Assembly: GCA_021774255.1 (NCBI GenBank)
Contig: JAJFJF010000022.1
Location: forward strand, 1 to 64,000
Source of the DNA: Gammaproteobacteria bacterium
Lineage (GTDB): Bacteria > Pseudomonadota > Gammaproteobacteria > JAJFJF01
Length of the DNA: 64,000 bases
Direction of reading: 5' to 3'
The notes beneath the pieces are model-generated. The model made no database searches and was not told the origin of the DNA. It saw nothing but the letters and a program-made list of their open reading frames with translations. The position numbers and the translations under genes are program-made. Shown piece by piece: positions 1 to 8,427 of the stretch (position 1 is the first letter of the stretch; each line of letters starts with the position of its first letter).

Positions 1-3000
1 CACATTAAAGCGATAACTAAGTTCCTGCCCAACGCCAACCGTTCGATCTGATTTTTGATAGTATTTTTTGGCAAGGTGGTTCCATAACCATGCGCGATTT
101 CGATATATGCCAAAAGCAGTCGAGGCGATACTCACAAGCACAATGAGTACTGTTATCACCTCCTGGGCTTCGGAAGCACCCGATACCGACAGCAGAAAAC
201 TGCTACAAGCACGCCCTTCTCCATCACTGACGCAGACTTGGATGGTGTGCGTACGATCAGCATAAGTCTTGGTATCTTTGCTGCTGGGTTTGCCCGAAAA
301 CGTGCGCGTCACCCCATCAAAGCTTAACCAACCCGGCAAGGGTTTATCGCCTGCTTGCGTGGCAGTGTAGTGTAAAGCATCCTCATTGGCATCATAAAAA
401 GTGTCGACCGGTACGGTATACCGAAAGTTACTCCCCACTTTAATATTATGGTTTGGAAGCTGATTCAACAATACCGGGGGCTGGTTCGTGATGTCTTGTA
501 CCGCTAAGGTAAAAGTATCTAGCGCAAAACCACCACGGCCATCGTCAACCCGTACCGTCATGCGGATCACTTCAGGGGTTGTGGGGATCCCCGAAAAAGT
601 CCTGGATTGGTCATCAAATGTGAGCCATTGAGGCAGTGCGCTGCCACCTTCCAGTGTAGCTGAATAGGTCAGCGGGTCGTCATTTGGGTCGTCGAATGTG
701 TTAATGGGTACTGTGTACGCCCATAGTTTTCCGGTGTTAGCCGTTTGGTCGGGAATAGCTACCGCCAACAGTGGCGGGTTATTACCGCTCAAGTCCGACA
801 CCGTGATTGCAAAGCTGACCGAGACAGCACCACCAAAAGGATCGGAGGCGATGAGCAACACAAACAAAAAACCTTTGTCACCGCCAGCGGGGGTTCCCAA
901 GAAGCTGCGCGTACCGCTATCGAGCGTTATCCAGCTGGGCAAGGGGCTGGCATTGGTTTGTGTGGCAGAGTACGTCAGTGGATCGCCATCAGGCTCCGTG
1001 AACAAATTGGCAGGGAAGGTGTAGATAAACGGATTTCCCACCGTCGCGGCTTGGTTGTCGATCACCCCTGCCAGCACGGGCAGCAAGTTGACAGAGAGCT
1101 CAAAAGTATCACTGGCTTGGCCTCCAAACCCATCATCTGCCGTGATGCTAATCATCAACGGTGTGCTCTGACTGGCGGGGATAGTGCCCGATAGCGTGCC
1201 AGTGTTTCCGTTAAAGCTGAGCCAAGCAGGCAGTGAGCCGCCGCCTTGCAGTTCTGCTGAGTAAGTGAATGGATCGTTGTCTGGATCCGAAAACGTGATG
1301 CTGGGGACTGTCCAATTAAACGGCGTGTCGGCGTTAAAGCGCTGGTCGCCAATGGGGTTGCTTAATACTGGGTCGTCATTCGGGACAGTCAGCCCAAATG
1401 ACGTGCTGCTCTGTCCGCCAAAGCTATCATCGGCTGTGACGACAATGGTGACGCTGCCTTGGTTGCCTGAGAAAGGTGTGCCTGAAAAGGTACGGGTGCT
1501 GCTCGTGAGGCTAAGCCAGGTAGGCAAGCTGCCACCACCGCTCAACCGCGCTGTGTAAGCAAGCTCATCACCGTCATCATCATTAAACGTGTTGGATGCA
1601 AAGGCAAACTGAAACAGTGTGCCAATCGGTGCGTTTTGTGCGGCAATAGTATTCTCCACCGTCGGCGCTTGATTGGCAACGCGCAAGGTAAATAACAACG
1701 TCACATTGCCGCCTGCACCATCCTCAGTCAACACAGCGATAGGATAACTTTCACGAAGGGGAGCGGCACCCGAAAACGTCAAGGTGCCAGGGGTAAAGCT
1801 CAACCAGCCCGGCAGTGGATTACCTTCTGCTAGCAGCGCGGTATAGGCCAAGCTATCACCATCTTGGTCAAAGAAAGTATTGGCAGGCAAGCTCAAGCTA
1901 AACGGCGTATTCAGAGCCACATCTTGGTTTGGGTAGCTGTTGGCAATCACCGGCGAGGTGTTGGGAATAATGAGGTCAAAAGTTTCCGTCACTTGTCCGC
2001 CAAATCCATCGTTGGCAGTGATTTGCAGGGCATGTGTGCCACGCGAGGGCGGCGTGCCAGACAAGGTGTCAGTGTTAAAGCCGAGCCAACCAGGTAAGCT
2101 ACCGCCGCCATTTGAAGCAGCTGAAAGCGTTAAGCTATCACCATCGGCATCATTGAAGGTATTGGCGGGTACGGCCCATTCGAGCAGCAGACCATTAGTG
2201 GCATAGAGAGTACCAATCGGTGTTTGTACCATGGGCGCTTGGTTATTGACCGTCAGGGTAAACGTGCCTGTCTCATTTCCACCAAATCCATCGCTAGCTG
2301 TCACGGCAATGCTCACCACACCTTGGTCACCTGACACAGGCACCCCTGAAAAGGTGCGTGTGCCCGAAGTAAAAGTCACCCAGGTTGGCAGTGCTCCACC
2401 GCCGCTGAGTTCAGCCGTGTAGGTCAGCGAGTCGCCGTCGCCGTCTGAGAAGGTGTTGGCCGCAAAAACGTAGTTCAGTGTTGCGCCCACGTTTAAAGCT
2501 TGGTTCGATAGCGCATTATCTTGCGTGGGGTCACGATTGGTGACGGTCAATATAAATTGGTCGCTGGCGGTATTGCTTGCATCATTAGTCGCAATAACTT
2601 CGATATTGTAGCTGCCTTGGTCACCCGAGAGGGGCGTACCTAAAAACGTGCGCGTACTGGGCGTGAAGGTCAACCAGCCCGGCAATGACCCGCCGCCGAC
2701 CGACTGTGCGCTGTAGTCCAATGTTGGATCGGACGGATCCGTAAACGTGTCAGATGGCACAACAAAGCCAAATGCTGCATTGACCGCGCTCGATTGGTCT
2801 TGCAGGGGATTAGTAAGCACTAGAGTCCAGAGCATAAAATTATAAGCGGCAGACCGCCCCTGGCTATCTTCAACGTTGACAGCAAGGGTATAGGTGCCTT
2901 GAACTGCGGGCGTGCCCGACAGTTGCCATTGACTCACATCGATAATCTGAAGGCCAGAACCCCTATCCGCCACATAGGCGAGCGTGCCCGCCACCGTCAC

Positions 3001-3666
3001 GCCCCAAGCATCGTCCGGGGTATCAAGGCTTCCCAGCAAGGTCGGCGCACTGGGCGTGCTCACATCGATAATCTGAAGGCCTGAAGTATCATCCGCCACA
3101 TAGGCGAGCGAGCCCACCACCGTGATGCCATAAGCCCGGCCCGGGGTATTGTAGTTTCCCACCCAGGTCGGCGCACTGGGCGTGCTCACATCAATAATCT
3201 GAAGGCCTGAATCCCCATCCGCCACATAGGCGAGCGAGCCCACCACCGTGATGTCATAAGCACTGCCTGGGGTATTGTAGGTGCCTACAAAGGTTGGCGC
3301 ACTGGGCACGCTTACATCGATAATCTGAAGGCCAGAACCCCTATCCGCCACATAGGCGAGCGTGCCCACCACCGTGATGACCTGAGCATAGCCCGGGGTA
3401 TCGTAGCTGCCCGTGGATGTTGGCGCCTTCATCGTTAATGTTATTCCAGCCGGCAGAGGCAAGCCATTAGCTTGCTTGACTGTCAGAATTAAATTCTCAT
3501 TGATGTCAGGATGAGTGAAGTCCGTTCGCAGATTAATAACCTCATTCAGCGGCGTACTCGCCGACTGATCTGGAATTTGCTGCACAATCACCGGCCCTTG
3601 GCCGGTGACCATCGCAATGCATGTCAACAGCAGCCAGGCGAGGAACACAGAGCGCCTCACCGCCAT
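1..3666 (-). CDS. Cadherin-like (CADG/putative Ig) surface protein with inserted LVIVD propeller repeats, 3' end outside window
   Basis: The frame is open for 1222 codons from an ATG at 3666 and runs off the left edge, so the C-terminus is missing. Residues 1-22 form a signal peptide (VFLAWLLLTCIAMVTG). About ten repeats of roughly 95 residues follow, each with the pattern LPxWLxFxxxTRTFSGTP, then G-x-Y and D-G-x-G-G, which is the dystroglycan-type cadherin-like fold. Residues about 82-245 instead hold four to five 42-residue repeats with G-L-Q-I-I-D-V-S and A-Y-V-A-D, matching LVIVD beta-propeller repeats; they sit inside the first cadherin-like repeat. A hydrophobic segment at about 1168-1187 (VITVLIVLVSIASTAFGIY) followed by basic residues looks like a membrane anchor with a tail continuing beyond the window. 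Role is inferred as adhesion or binding at the cell envelope; ligands unknown. Confidence 0.85.
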   Translation of the reverse strand, partial: MAVRRSVFLAWLLLTCIAMVTGQGPVIVQQIPDQSASTPLNEVINLRTDFTHPDINENLILTVKQANGLPLPAGITLTMKAPTSTGSYDTPGYAQVITVVGTLAYVADRGSGLQIIDVSVPSAPTFVGTYNTPGSAYDITVVGSLAYVADGDSGLQIIDVSTPSAPTWVGNYNTPGRAYGITVVGSLAYVADDTSGLQIIDVSTPSAPTLLGSLDTPDDAWGVTVAGTLAYVADRGSGLQIIDVSQWQLSGTPAVQGTYTLAVNVEDSQGRSAAYNFMLWTLVLTNPLQDQSSAVNAAFGFVVPSDTFTDPSDPTLDYSAQSVGGGSLPGWLTFTPSTRTFLGTPLSGDQGSYNIEVIATNDASNTASDQFILTVTNRDPTQDNALSNQALNVGATLNYVFAANTFSDGDGDSLTYTAELSGGGALPTWVTFTSGTRTFSGVPVSGDQGVVSIAVTASDGFGGNETGTFTLTVNNQAPMVQTPIGTLYATNGLLLEWAVPANTFNDADGDSLTLSAASNGGGSLPGWLGFNTDTLSGTPPSRGTHALQITANDGFGGQVTETFDLIIPNTSPVIANSYPNQDVALNTPFSLSLPANTFFDQDGDSLAYTALLAEGNPLPGWLSFTPGTLTFSGAAPLRESYPIAVLTEDGAGGNVTLLFTLRVANQAPTVENTIAAQNAPIGTLFQFAFASNTFNDDDGDELAYTARLSGGGSLPTWLSLTSSTRTFSGTPFSGNQGSVTIVVTADDSFGGQSSTSFGLTVPNDDPVLSNPIGDQRFNADTPFNWTVPSITFSDPDNDPFTYSAELQGGGSLPAWLSFNGNTGTLSGTIPASQSTPLMISITADDGFGGQASDTFELSVNLLPVLAGVIDNQAATVGNPFIYTFPANLFTEPDGDPLTYSATQTNASPLPSWITLDSGTRSFLGTPAGGDKGFLFVLLIASDPFGGAVSVSFAITVSDLSGNNPPLLAVAIPDQTANTGKLWAYTVPINTFDDPNDDPLTYSATLEGGSALPQWLTFDDQSRTFSGIPTTPEVIRMTVRVDDGRGGFALDTFTLAVQDITNQPPVLLNQLPNHNIKVGSNFRYTVPVDTFYDANEDALHYTATQAGDKPLPGWLSFDGVTRTFSGKPSSKDTKTYADRTHTIQVCVSDGEGRACSSFLLSVSGASEAQEVITVLIVLVSIASTAFGIYRNRAWLWNHLAKKYYQKSDRTVGVGQELSYRFNV

Positions 3667-3777
3667 GTTGGTCTTATTTATTTTTGCAAAGTACTTAGCT
3701 AAATTGAAGTTGCTTAGAATAAAAAGAAAGAAAAATACAAGAAAACCCGTGTGATATTTTACCTGTGCTTTCTGATG

Positions 3778-3802
3778 ATATAGCGTAACACTGGAGTGTA
3801 TA
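3778..3802 (-). promoter_or_regulatory. Shared upstream box of surface-protein genes (copy 1)
   Basis: In the gene's direction this reads CACTCCAGTGTTACGCTATA. Similar boxes lie before the genes starting at 13812, 18232, 24036 and 37507. It is about 115-135 bp before the ATG at 3666. Promoter or activator-site function is inferred from recurrence only. Confidence 0.5.
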
Positions 3803-4223
3803 CTTTTACGGTATCAGTTCAGCTGCTCAAAAAATGAGCAGCCTCATATAATTAATTGATTTAAAAATAAAAATAAATTTAATTTTTTATAAAAACCCGT
3901 AATACTAGCGTGCAGTTCAATCACAAAACAAGTTGATCGGCTTGTAAAAATAAGAAGTAATATGGATGAGAGCCCATTGATGCTTAGGCGCAATCGTGAG
4001 TACACAGTGATAGCAACGTGATTTGACGCTTCACACGGTTGAGATTTTGGAAGATCTGCTCGAGCGCAGCCCCGATTTGGTCAAAATTTAGCCAAACATA
4101 CCCGCTCCTGTTACACCATATCAATAGAGCAGTGTTTTATTTTTCAAAGTGACCTAGCACTGCCTTTTGTTTATTTGATTTACAGTACTTAGTCTTGAAG
4201 CCCTTGAAGCCCTTGAAAGCAAA
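3803..4223. other. AT-rich intergenic region with paralogous promoter upstream segment
   Basis: The stretch 3781-3905 is about 80% identical, by eye, to 18296-18420, which lies upstream of the GLUG gene at 17009-18232. A perfect 8-bp stem with a 5-nt loop lies at 3822-3842 (GCTGCTCA/TGAGCAGC). From 4195 to 4216 there is a short tandem repeat of CTTGAAGCC. No other gene is visible. Confidence 0.5.
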
Positions 4224-4610
4224 ATGTCTAATGAAAACCAGGACCCGATTGCCTTGGCCAAGCAAACCATCGATGACCTGGTTGCTCAGTGCCTCCTTGC
4301 TGTTGCGGGAAGACAGGCCGTTTCCGGCTCGGATCTCGAACATGACGACCTCACTACCGAAGCCGACGACACCAAACGTCAAGCCACCGCCGAACTGCTG
4401 GCTGCGGGGGCCGAGAAAATGCTTTTGAGCGTCGGCATCGCATTTTCCGAAAACGAAATGCAGGTTGTCGATGGCAAAGTCACCTTCTGCGGCACGCTCA
4501 AAAAGGAGCTCGATGCCTACGCTTGGGACAAAGCTGCGGTCATCGCCAAGTACCGCGGCATGCTCGCGCGCCGTGAAACCATTGGCTCGGTTGCTGACGC
4601 CCCGCACTGA
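4224..4610 (+). CDS. Small acidic orphan protein
   Basis: The frame encodes 128 residues from ATG 4224, predicted to be soluble and mostly helical, rich in Ala, Asp and Glu, with no signal peptide or recognised motif. Codon third positions are G+C-rich as in the better-conserved genes here. The opposite strand is also open over 4137-4688, but its product has the glycine/phenylalanine-rich look of a complement reading, so the plus strand is preferred. No clear Shine-Dalgarno sequence precedes the start. I do not recognise the family. Confidence 0.5.
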   Translation: MSNENQDPIALAKQTIDDLVAQCLLAVAGRQAVSGSDLEHDDLTTEADDTKRQATAELLAAGAEKMLLSVGIAFSENEMQVVDGKVTFCGTLKKELDAYAWDKAAVIAKYRGMLARRETIGSVADAPH

Positions 4611-4764
4611 TTGCAGAAGCCAGCTGTTTACTTCGAGGTAACTCGAAATCGTGCTTCGCTGCTCTATACCCAATAATGGATATATCAATGTCTTTTCAAA
4701 AAGGCTGCAGAACGGGGTCAGGCATATCTAATAGTCTAAAAGAATCCCCTTTACGAAATTGCAA

Positions 4765-6084
4765 TTATAGTGATGTAGGCTGATAAAGCGTCGGAAAACG
4801 ACTGATTAAATAAAGTGGATAATTCAGAAGATAACCGTCCTGTTTTAAATTCATCAATGAAGCACGCGACAAAATTGGCGGCTGATATTTTTCGCCATAA
4901 ATTGTGAGACTTCTTTTCTGAGTAGACATCCCTGCTTTCACTTCCAGAGGAAAAATATTAGACCCTGCTGTTAACACAAAGTCTACTTCAGCCTGATGTT
5001 GGCTGCGCCAATAATATAACGATTCATGATGTCGACTAACGAGTTCTTGTGCAACAAAATTTTCAGTGAGCGCCCCCTTGAACTCCGTAAATAAACTATC
5101 TCCTTTTATCAGTGTCTCTGGTGCAAGCTTGCTCATGGCTCCCAACAAACCGCAGTCTAACAAAAAGACTTTAAAAATTTTCTTATCACAATAACCCGCG
5201 ATAGGTAATCTAGGTGTCGAAATACAACAAGATTTATGAATAAGATTGGCATCAGTTAGCCATTGAATAGCTTCATCATACTCCCGAGCGCGTGCACTGG
5301 GGTTAATAGCAGAGAAAATAAATTTCCGATTTTCTTTTGCTAATTGGTAAGGAATGACCTCCCACACATCAGTAATCTTCATTATTTGTGAAGTAGGTGC
5401 ATGTTTTGCAAAATCGAGAAGATAAGCATCTAAGATCTCACGCTGGATTTCACGTACGCGATCAAAATCTTCTGTATCACGATAGGCAACTACTGCCTCG
5501 GGCATACCACCGACAAAAAGATAGTGTTTCAAATAATCGATACATTGCTGATGCAATGGTTCAGGAATAACATCCGAGGCTTTCAACTCTTCAAGATATT
5601 CTCGCATGGGCGCCTGATCGAGTGCCTCTAGAAATTCGAAAAAAGTTAAGGGATACAGATCTTGAAAATTCACTTTCCCAACAGGAAAACCTTTACCGCC
5701 AGCAAGTTTAATACCCAATAATGAACCAGCAGCGATCAGGTGATACTCATTCGCTTGCTCACAGAAATATTTCAGACTATTGAGCGCATTAGGGCATGCT
5801 TGTACTTCATCAAATATCAGGAGCGTTTTCCCAGGTTCAATCGCTTGCTTGAGATATAATCTCAACGCTTTAAGAATATTTCCCGGGCTGAGGCGCTTGT
5901 CAAAGAAATCAATTGCCTCCGGCATTTCCTCAAAATTAATATAAGCAACATCTTGATAAGCTTCTCTGCCAAAAGCACGCAGAGCATGTGTCTTACCAAC
6001 CTGCCTAGCCCCACGTAAAATCAATGGCTTACGCCTGCTTGAAGTCTTCCATTGGTTTAATTTACTGTAAATATCACGTTTCAT
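4765..6084 (-). CDS. AAA_14/DUF4143 family ATP-binding protein
   Basis: This is a 439-residue member of the AAA_14 plus DUF4143 ATPase family. Walker A is GARQVGKT at residues 25-32 and Walker B is LLIFDE at 88-93, followed by the sensor-like AAGSLLG motif. The C-terminal half has the DUF4143 nuclease-like element with A-E-V-D-F-V-L and L-E-V-K-A. An ATG 48 bp further upstream is open in frame but falls inside the operator array at 6101-6205, so the start at 6084 (MKRDIYSK) is chosen; it also matches how family members begin. Cellular role in this family is poorly defined. The gene stands alone and is probably controlled by the adjacent palindromes. Confidence 0.88.
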   Translation of the reverse strand: MKRDIYSKLNQWKTSSRRKPLILRGARQVGKTHALRAFGREAYQDVAYINFEEMPEAIDFFDKRLSPGNILKALRLYLKQAIEPGKTLLIFDEVQACPNALNSLKYFCEQANEYHLIAAGSLLGIKLAGGKGFPVGKVNFQDLYPLTFFEFLEALDQAPMREYLEELKASDVIPEPLHQQCIDYLKHYLFVGGMPEAVVAYRDTEDFDRVREIQREILDAYLLDFAKHAPTSQIMKITDVWEVIPYQLAKENRKFIFSAINPSARAREYDEAIQWLTDANLIHKSCCISTPRLPIAGYCDKKIFKVFLLDCGLLGAMSKLAPETLIKGDSLFTEFKGALTENFVAQELVSRHHESLYYWRSQHQAEVDFVLTAGSNIFPLEVKAGMSTQKRSLTIYGEKYQPPILSRASLMNLKQDGYLLNYPLYLISRFPTLYQPTSL

Positions 6085-6100
6085 AAAAAAAATATAGCAT

Positions 6101-6205
6101 AAAACGTGACAATGATCACGTTTTAAGGCCATAAAATGTGATTATTTTCACGTTTCATGGCCTTAAAAAGTGATAATTTTCATATTTTAAGGACATAAAT
6201 TGTGG
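6101..6205. promoter_or_regulatory. Tandem palindromic operator array, 32-bp period
   Basis: Three 24-bp inverted repeats start at 6101, 6133 and 6165, and a half-site starts at 6197. The first is perfect: AAAACGTGA, 6-nt spacer, TCACGTTTT. The second is AAAATGTGA/TCACGTTTC and the third AAAAAGTGA/TCATATTTT. The 8-bp linkers are AAGGCCAT, its reverse complement ATGGCCTT, and AAGGACAT. A further half-site (AAACGTGAT) lies in the first codons of the ATPase gene. The 32-bp spacing is about three helical turns, which would put bound dimers on one face. Autoregulation of the ATPase is inferred. Confidence 0.75.
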
Positions 6206-6334
6206 TAACACTCTCAAGCTTAAAAACTCATTTCGAACAAACGATAAGAGATAGCGATTCAAGGGGGCAGATATCCATGTTATCCTCGCGACTACGATTT
6301 CAGCGCAATATACGCGCCTATTATTACTAAAATT

Positions 6335-8008
6335 ATGTCACATTCACCACTGACACACTCCTGTGCTTGGCAAGCACTCACCCAACATCAACAGTCACTG
6401 CAAGACACGCAGATGCAGGCATTGTTTGATGATGACCCAACACGTGCCGAGCAATTTTCACTCACCTGCGGCGAACTGCAGCTCGATTACTCCAAAAATT
6501 TAATCACGGATGAAACACGTCGCTTACTATTGAACTTAGCAAACACTGCGCAAGTGAGCGATGCGATTGCACAATTGCATCAAGGTGCGTGGCGTAATCA
6601 AAGCGAGCAACGCGCGGTTTTTCACACCGCCCTGCGCGATCAAAGCGACAACGCATTGATGCTCGATGGCCAAGACGTTGCGCCCGCCATTCAAAAAACG
6701 CGTAAGCAAATGCGCGCAATCTGTGAGGCGGTGCACAGCGGCAAATGGCAAGGGTATGATGGCCAAGCGATCACCGATGTCGTACACATCGGCATTGGCG
6801 GCTCATATTTAGGCCCGCAGCTCGTCACCGAAGCCCTCGCGCCTTATGCAACAGAAAATATTCGCTGTCATTTTGTGGCTGATATTGACCCCATGGCGCT
6901 TGCAAAAACACTGCAGCCGCTTTCGTCGGCCACAACGCTCTTTATTATTTGCTCCAAAACGTTTACCACACAAGAAACTTTTTTAAACGCCGATGCCGCA
7001 CGTCGCTGGTTGCTGCAGCGCGCGCCTGATGAAGCGGCAAGCATTAGCAAACATTTTATTGCGATCACAAGCAGCCCTGACAAAGCGACTGCTTACGGCA
7101 TTGCGCAAAACAATATTCTTGCATTTGCTGACTGGGTCGGCGGGCGTTACTCGATTTGGTCTGCGGTGGGTTTAAGCGCCGCCCTTAGCATTGGCATGGA
7201 TAACTTCGAAGCCTTTTTAGCCGGCGCACATGAAATGGATCAACACGCACAGCAAGCAAAGCCCGCTGACAATATGCCGCTGATGCTCGCCCTGCTTGGC
7301 ATTTGGTATCGCAATTTTTGGGGCATGCCTAGCCAAGTGCTTTGCCCGTATGCGTATGGTTTACGTCACCTGCCCAATTATATTCAGCAGCTCGATATGG
7401 AAAGCAATGGCAAGCGTGTCACACAACAGGGCGAGGCTGTAGATTATGCGACCGCGCCGATTAGCTGGGGCAATACCGGCAGTCAAGGGCAACATGCGTT
7501 TTTTCAGTGGTTGCACCAAGGCACCGGTGTTAGCCCTGTGGATTTTATTGTGCCACTGCAAGCTCACCAGAAGCAGCACAACGCGCAACACGCCGCGCTG
7601 GTGGCCAACGCACTTGCACAGAGCCGCGCGCTGATGTGCGGTCAGAGCGCGCCAGAGGGCGAGGAGCACCGGAATATTCCCGGTAACAAGCCTAACAACG
7701 TCTTGCTGTGCTCAAAAATCACCCCGCACACACTCGGCATGCTGTTATCGCTTTATGAGCACAAGACATTTATACAGAGCGTAGTGTGGCAAATTAATTC
7801 ATTTGATCAATGGGGTGTGGAGCTGGGCAAGCGTATTGCAAAAGAGATTTTGCCGGGGCTCGAAGGCACGCAAAGTGACAGCCTATTGAATCAGATAGAC
7901 TCTTCAACTCAACGACTAGTTGATGACTATCGTGCAAATAACCCCTCACCCCAACCCTCTCCCCTTGCAGGGGAGAGGGGGCCAGATCTCAGCTCTAAAA
8001 CAGATTGA
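6335..8008 (+). CDS. pgi: Glucose-6-phosphate isomerase
   Basis: Interconverts glucose 6-phosphate and fructose 6-phosphate in the cytoplasm. The 557-residue product carries the family signatures: GIGGSYLGP near residue 150, ICSKTFTTQET near 210, VGGRYSIWSAVG near 270, the MESNGK motif near 355, and the C-terminal SFDQWGVELGK signature. The conserved protein ends near residue 535. The last about 20 residues (from NPSPQPSP) are encoded by a dispersed palindromic repeat at 7939-7982, so the original stop seems to have been displaced. No strong Shine-Dalgarno sequence is visible. With ppsA nearby, the enzyme fits gluconeogenesis, though they are not an operon. Confidence 0.97.
   Translation: MSHSPLTHSCAWQALTQHQQSLQDTQMQALFDDDPTRAEQFSLTCGELQLDYSKNLITDETRRLLLNLANTAQVSDAIAQLHQGAWRNQSEQRAVFHTALRDQSDNALMLDGQDVAPAIQKTRKQMRAICEAVHSGKWQGYDGQAITDVVHIGIGGSYLGPQLVTEALAPYATENIRCHFVADIDPMALAKTLQPLSSATTLFIICSKTFTTQETFLNADAARRWLLQRAPDEAASISKHFIAITSSPDKATAYGIAQNNILAFADWVGGRYSIWSAVGLSAALSIGMDNFEAFLAGAHEMDQHAQQAKPADNMPLMLALLGIWYRNFWGMPSQVLCPYAYGLRHLPNYIQQLDMESNGKRVTQQGEAVDYATAPISWGNTGSQGQHAFFQWLHQGTGVSPVDFIVPLQAHQKQHNAQHAALVANALAQSRALMCGQSAPEGEEHRNIPGNKPNNVLLCSKITPHTLGMLLSLYEHKTFIQSVVWQINSFDQWGVELGKRIAKEILPGLEGTQSDSLLNQIDSSTQRLVDDYRANNPSPQPSPLAGERGPDLSSKTD
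7939..7982. repeat. Dispersed palindromic repeat, copy 1, inside the pgi coding end
   Basis: It contains CCCCTCACCCCAACCCTCTC followed by CCCTTGCAGGGGAGAGGGGG, an inverted repeat with a short loop. The same element recurs at 32316, 35432, 45140, 45314/45419 and 46496. This copy is translated as the C-terminal tail of Pgi. Confidence 0.9.
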
Positions 8009-8427
8009 AACATACCTTCTCGCCCCAAGAGATACTAAAAAAGATTGATGAGGTAAATGGCTATTCGAGGCCCCCTCTAAAAGCTAGCCTGATTACATTT
8101 GCCGACCCTAAATAGGTTTCCAGCCAGGCGGAGGGGAGTGTTTTTGCGCCGATTCGCGTGAGCGCGCAGCGCGGCAAGCGTGGCGCACAAAACAGCTCGC
8201 CGCAGCATGGCACTTCTACCAAACTATCAAGCAATCAAACCACCAAGCCAAAAGCTCACAACAATCTCACACCAAAACTCATAACGAACCCATCTTATTG
8301 AATTCCCAAACAAAATAAGTTACCCTACTTATAACAATCTCATCTAAACTAATGAGTATCCGTCACAAAAACCGATTAAAACTAGGTTAGACAACTAATT
8401 AGGGTAATAGCAATAGGATGTGATCCC
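8009..8427. other. Intergenic region between pgi and the symporter gene
   Basis: No gene seen. A G+C-rich stretch at about 8140-8215 (many GCGC steps) resembles degraded repeat sequence. The last 130 bp are AT-rich and probably hold the promoter of the symporter gene. TAGGATG just before the start at 8428 is a plausible ribosome-binding site. Confidence 0.5.

Noticed and set aside
698-2422. Several plus-strand open frames over the cadherin-like gene
   Set aside because: They are shadows of the repetitive minus-strand coding sequence, which is open for 1222 codons with clear domains.
4137-4688. A 183-residue open frame on the minus strand over the small gene at 4224-4610
   Set aside because: Its composition is that of a complement reading, it has no start signal, and the plus-strand frame has better codon character.
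6101-6205. CRISPR-like array, because of the regular 32-bp spacing
   Set aside because: The repeats are palindromic and diverge, spacers are 8 bp and related to each other, and no cas gene is near.
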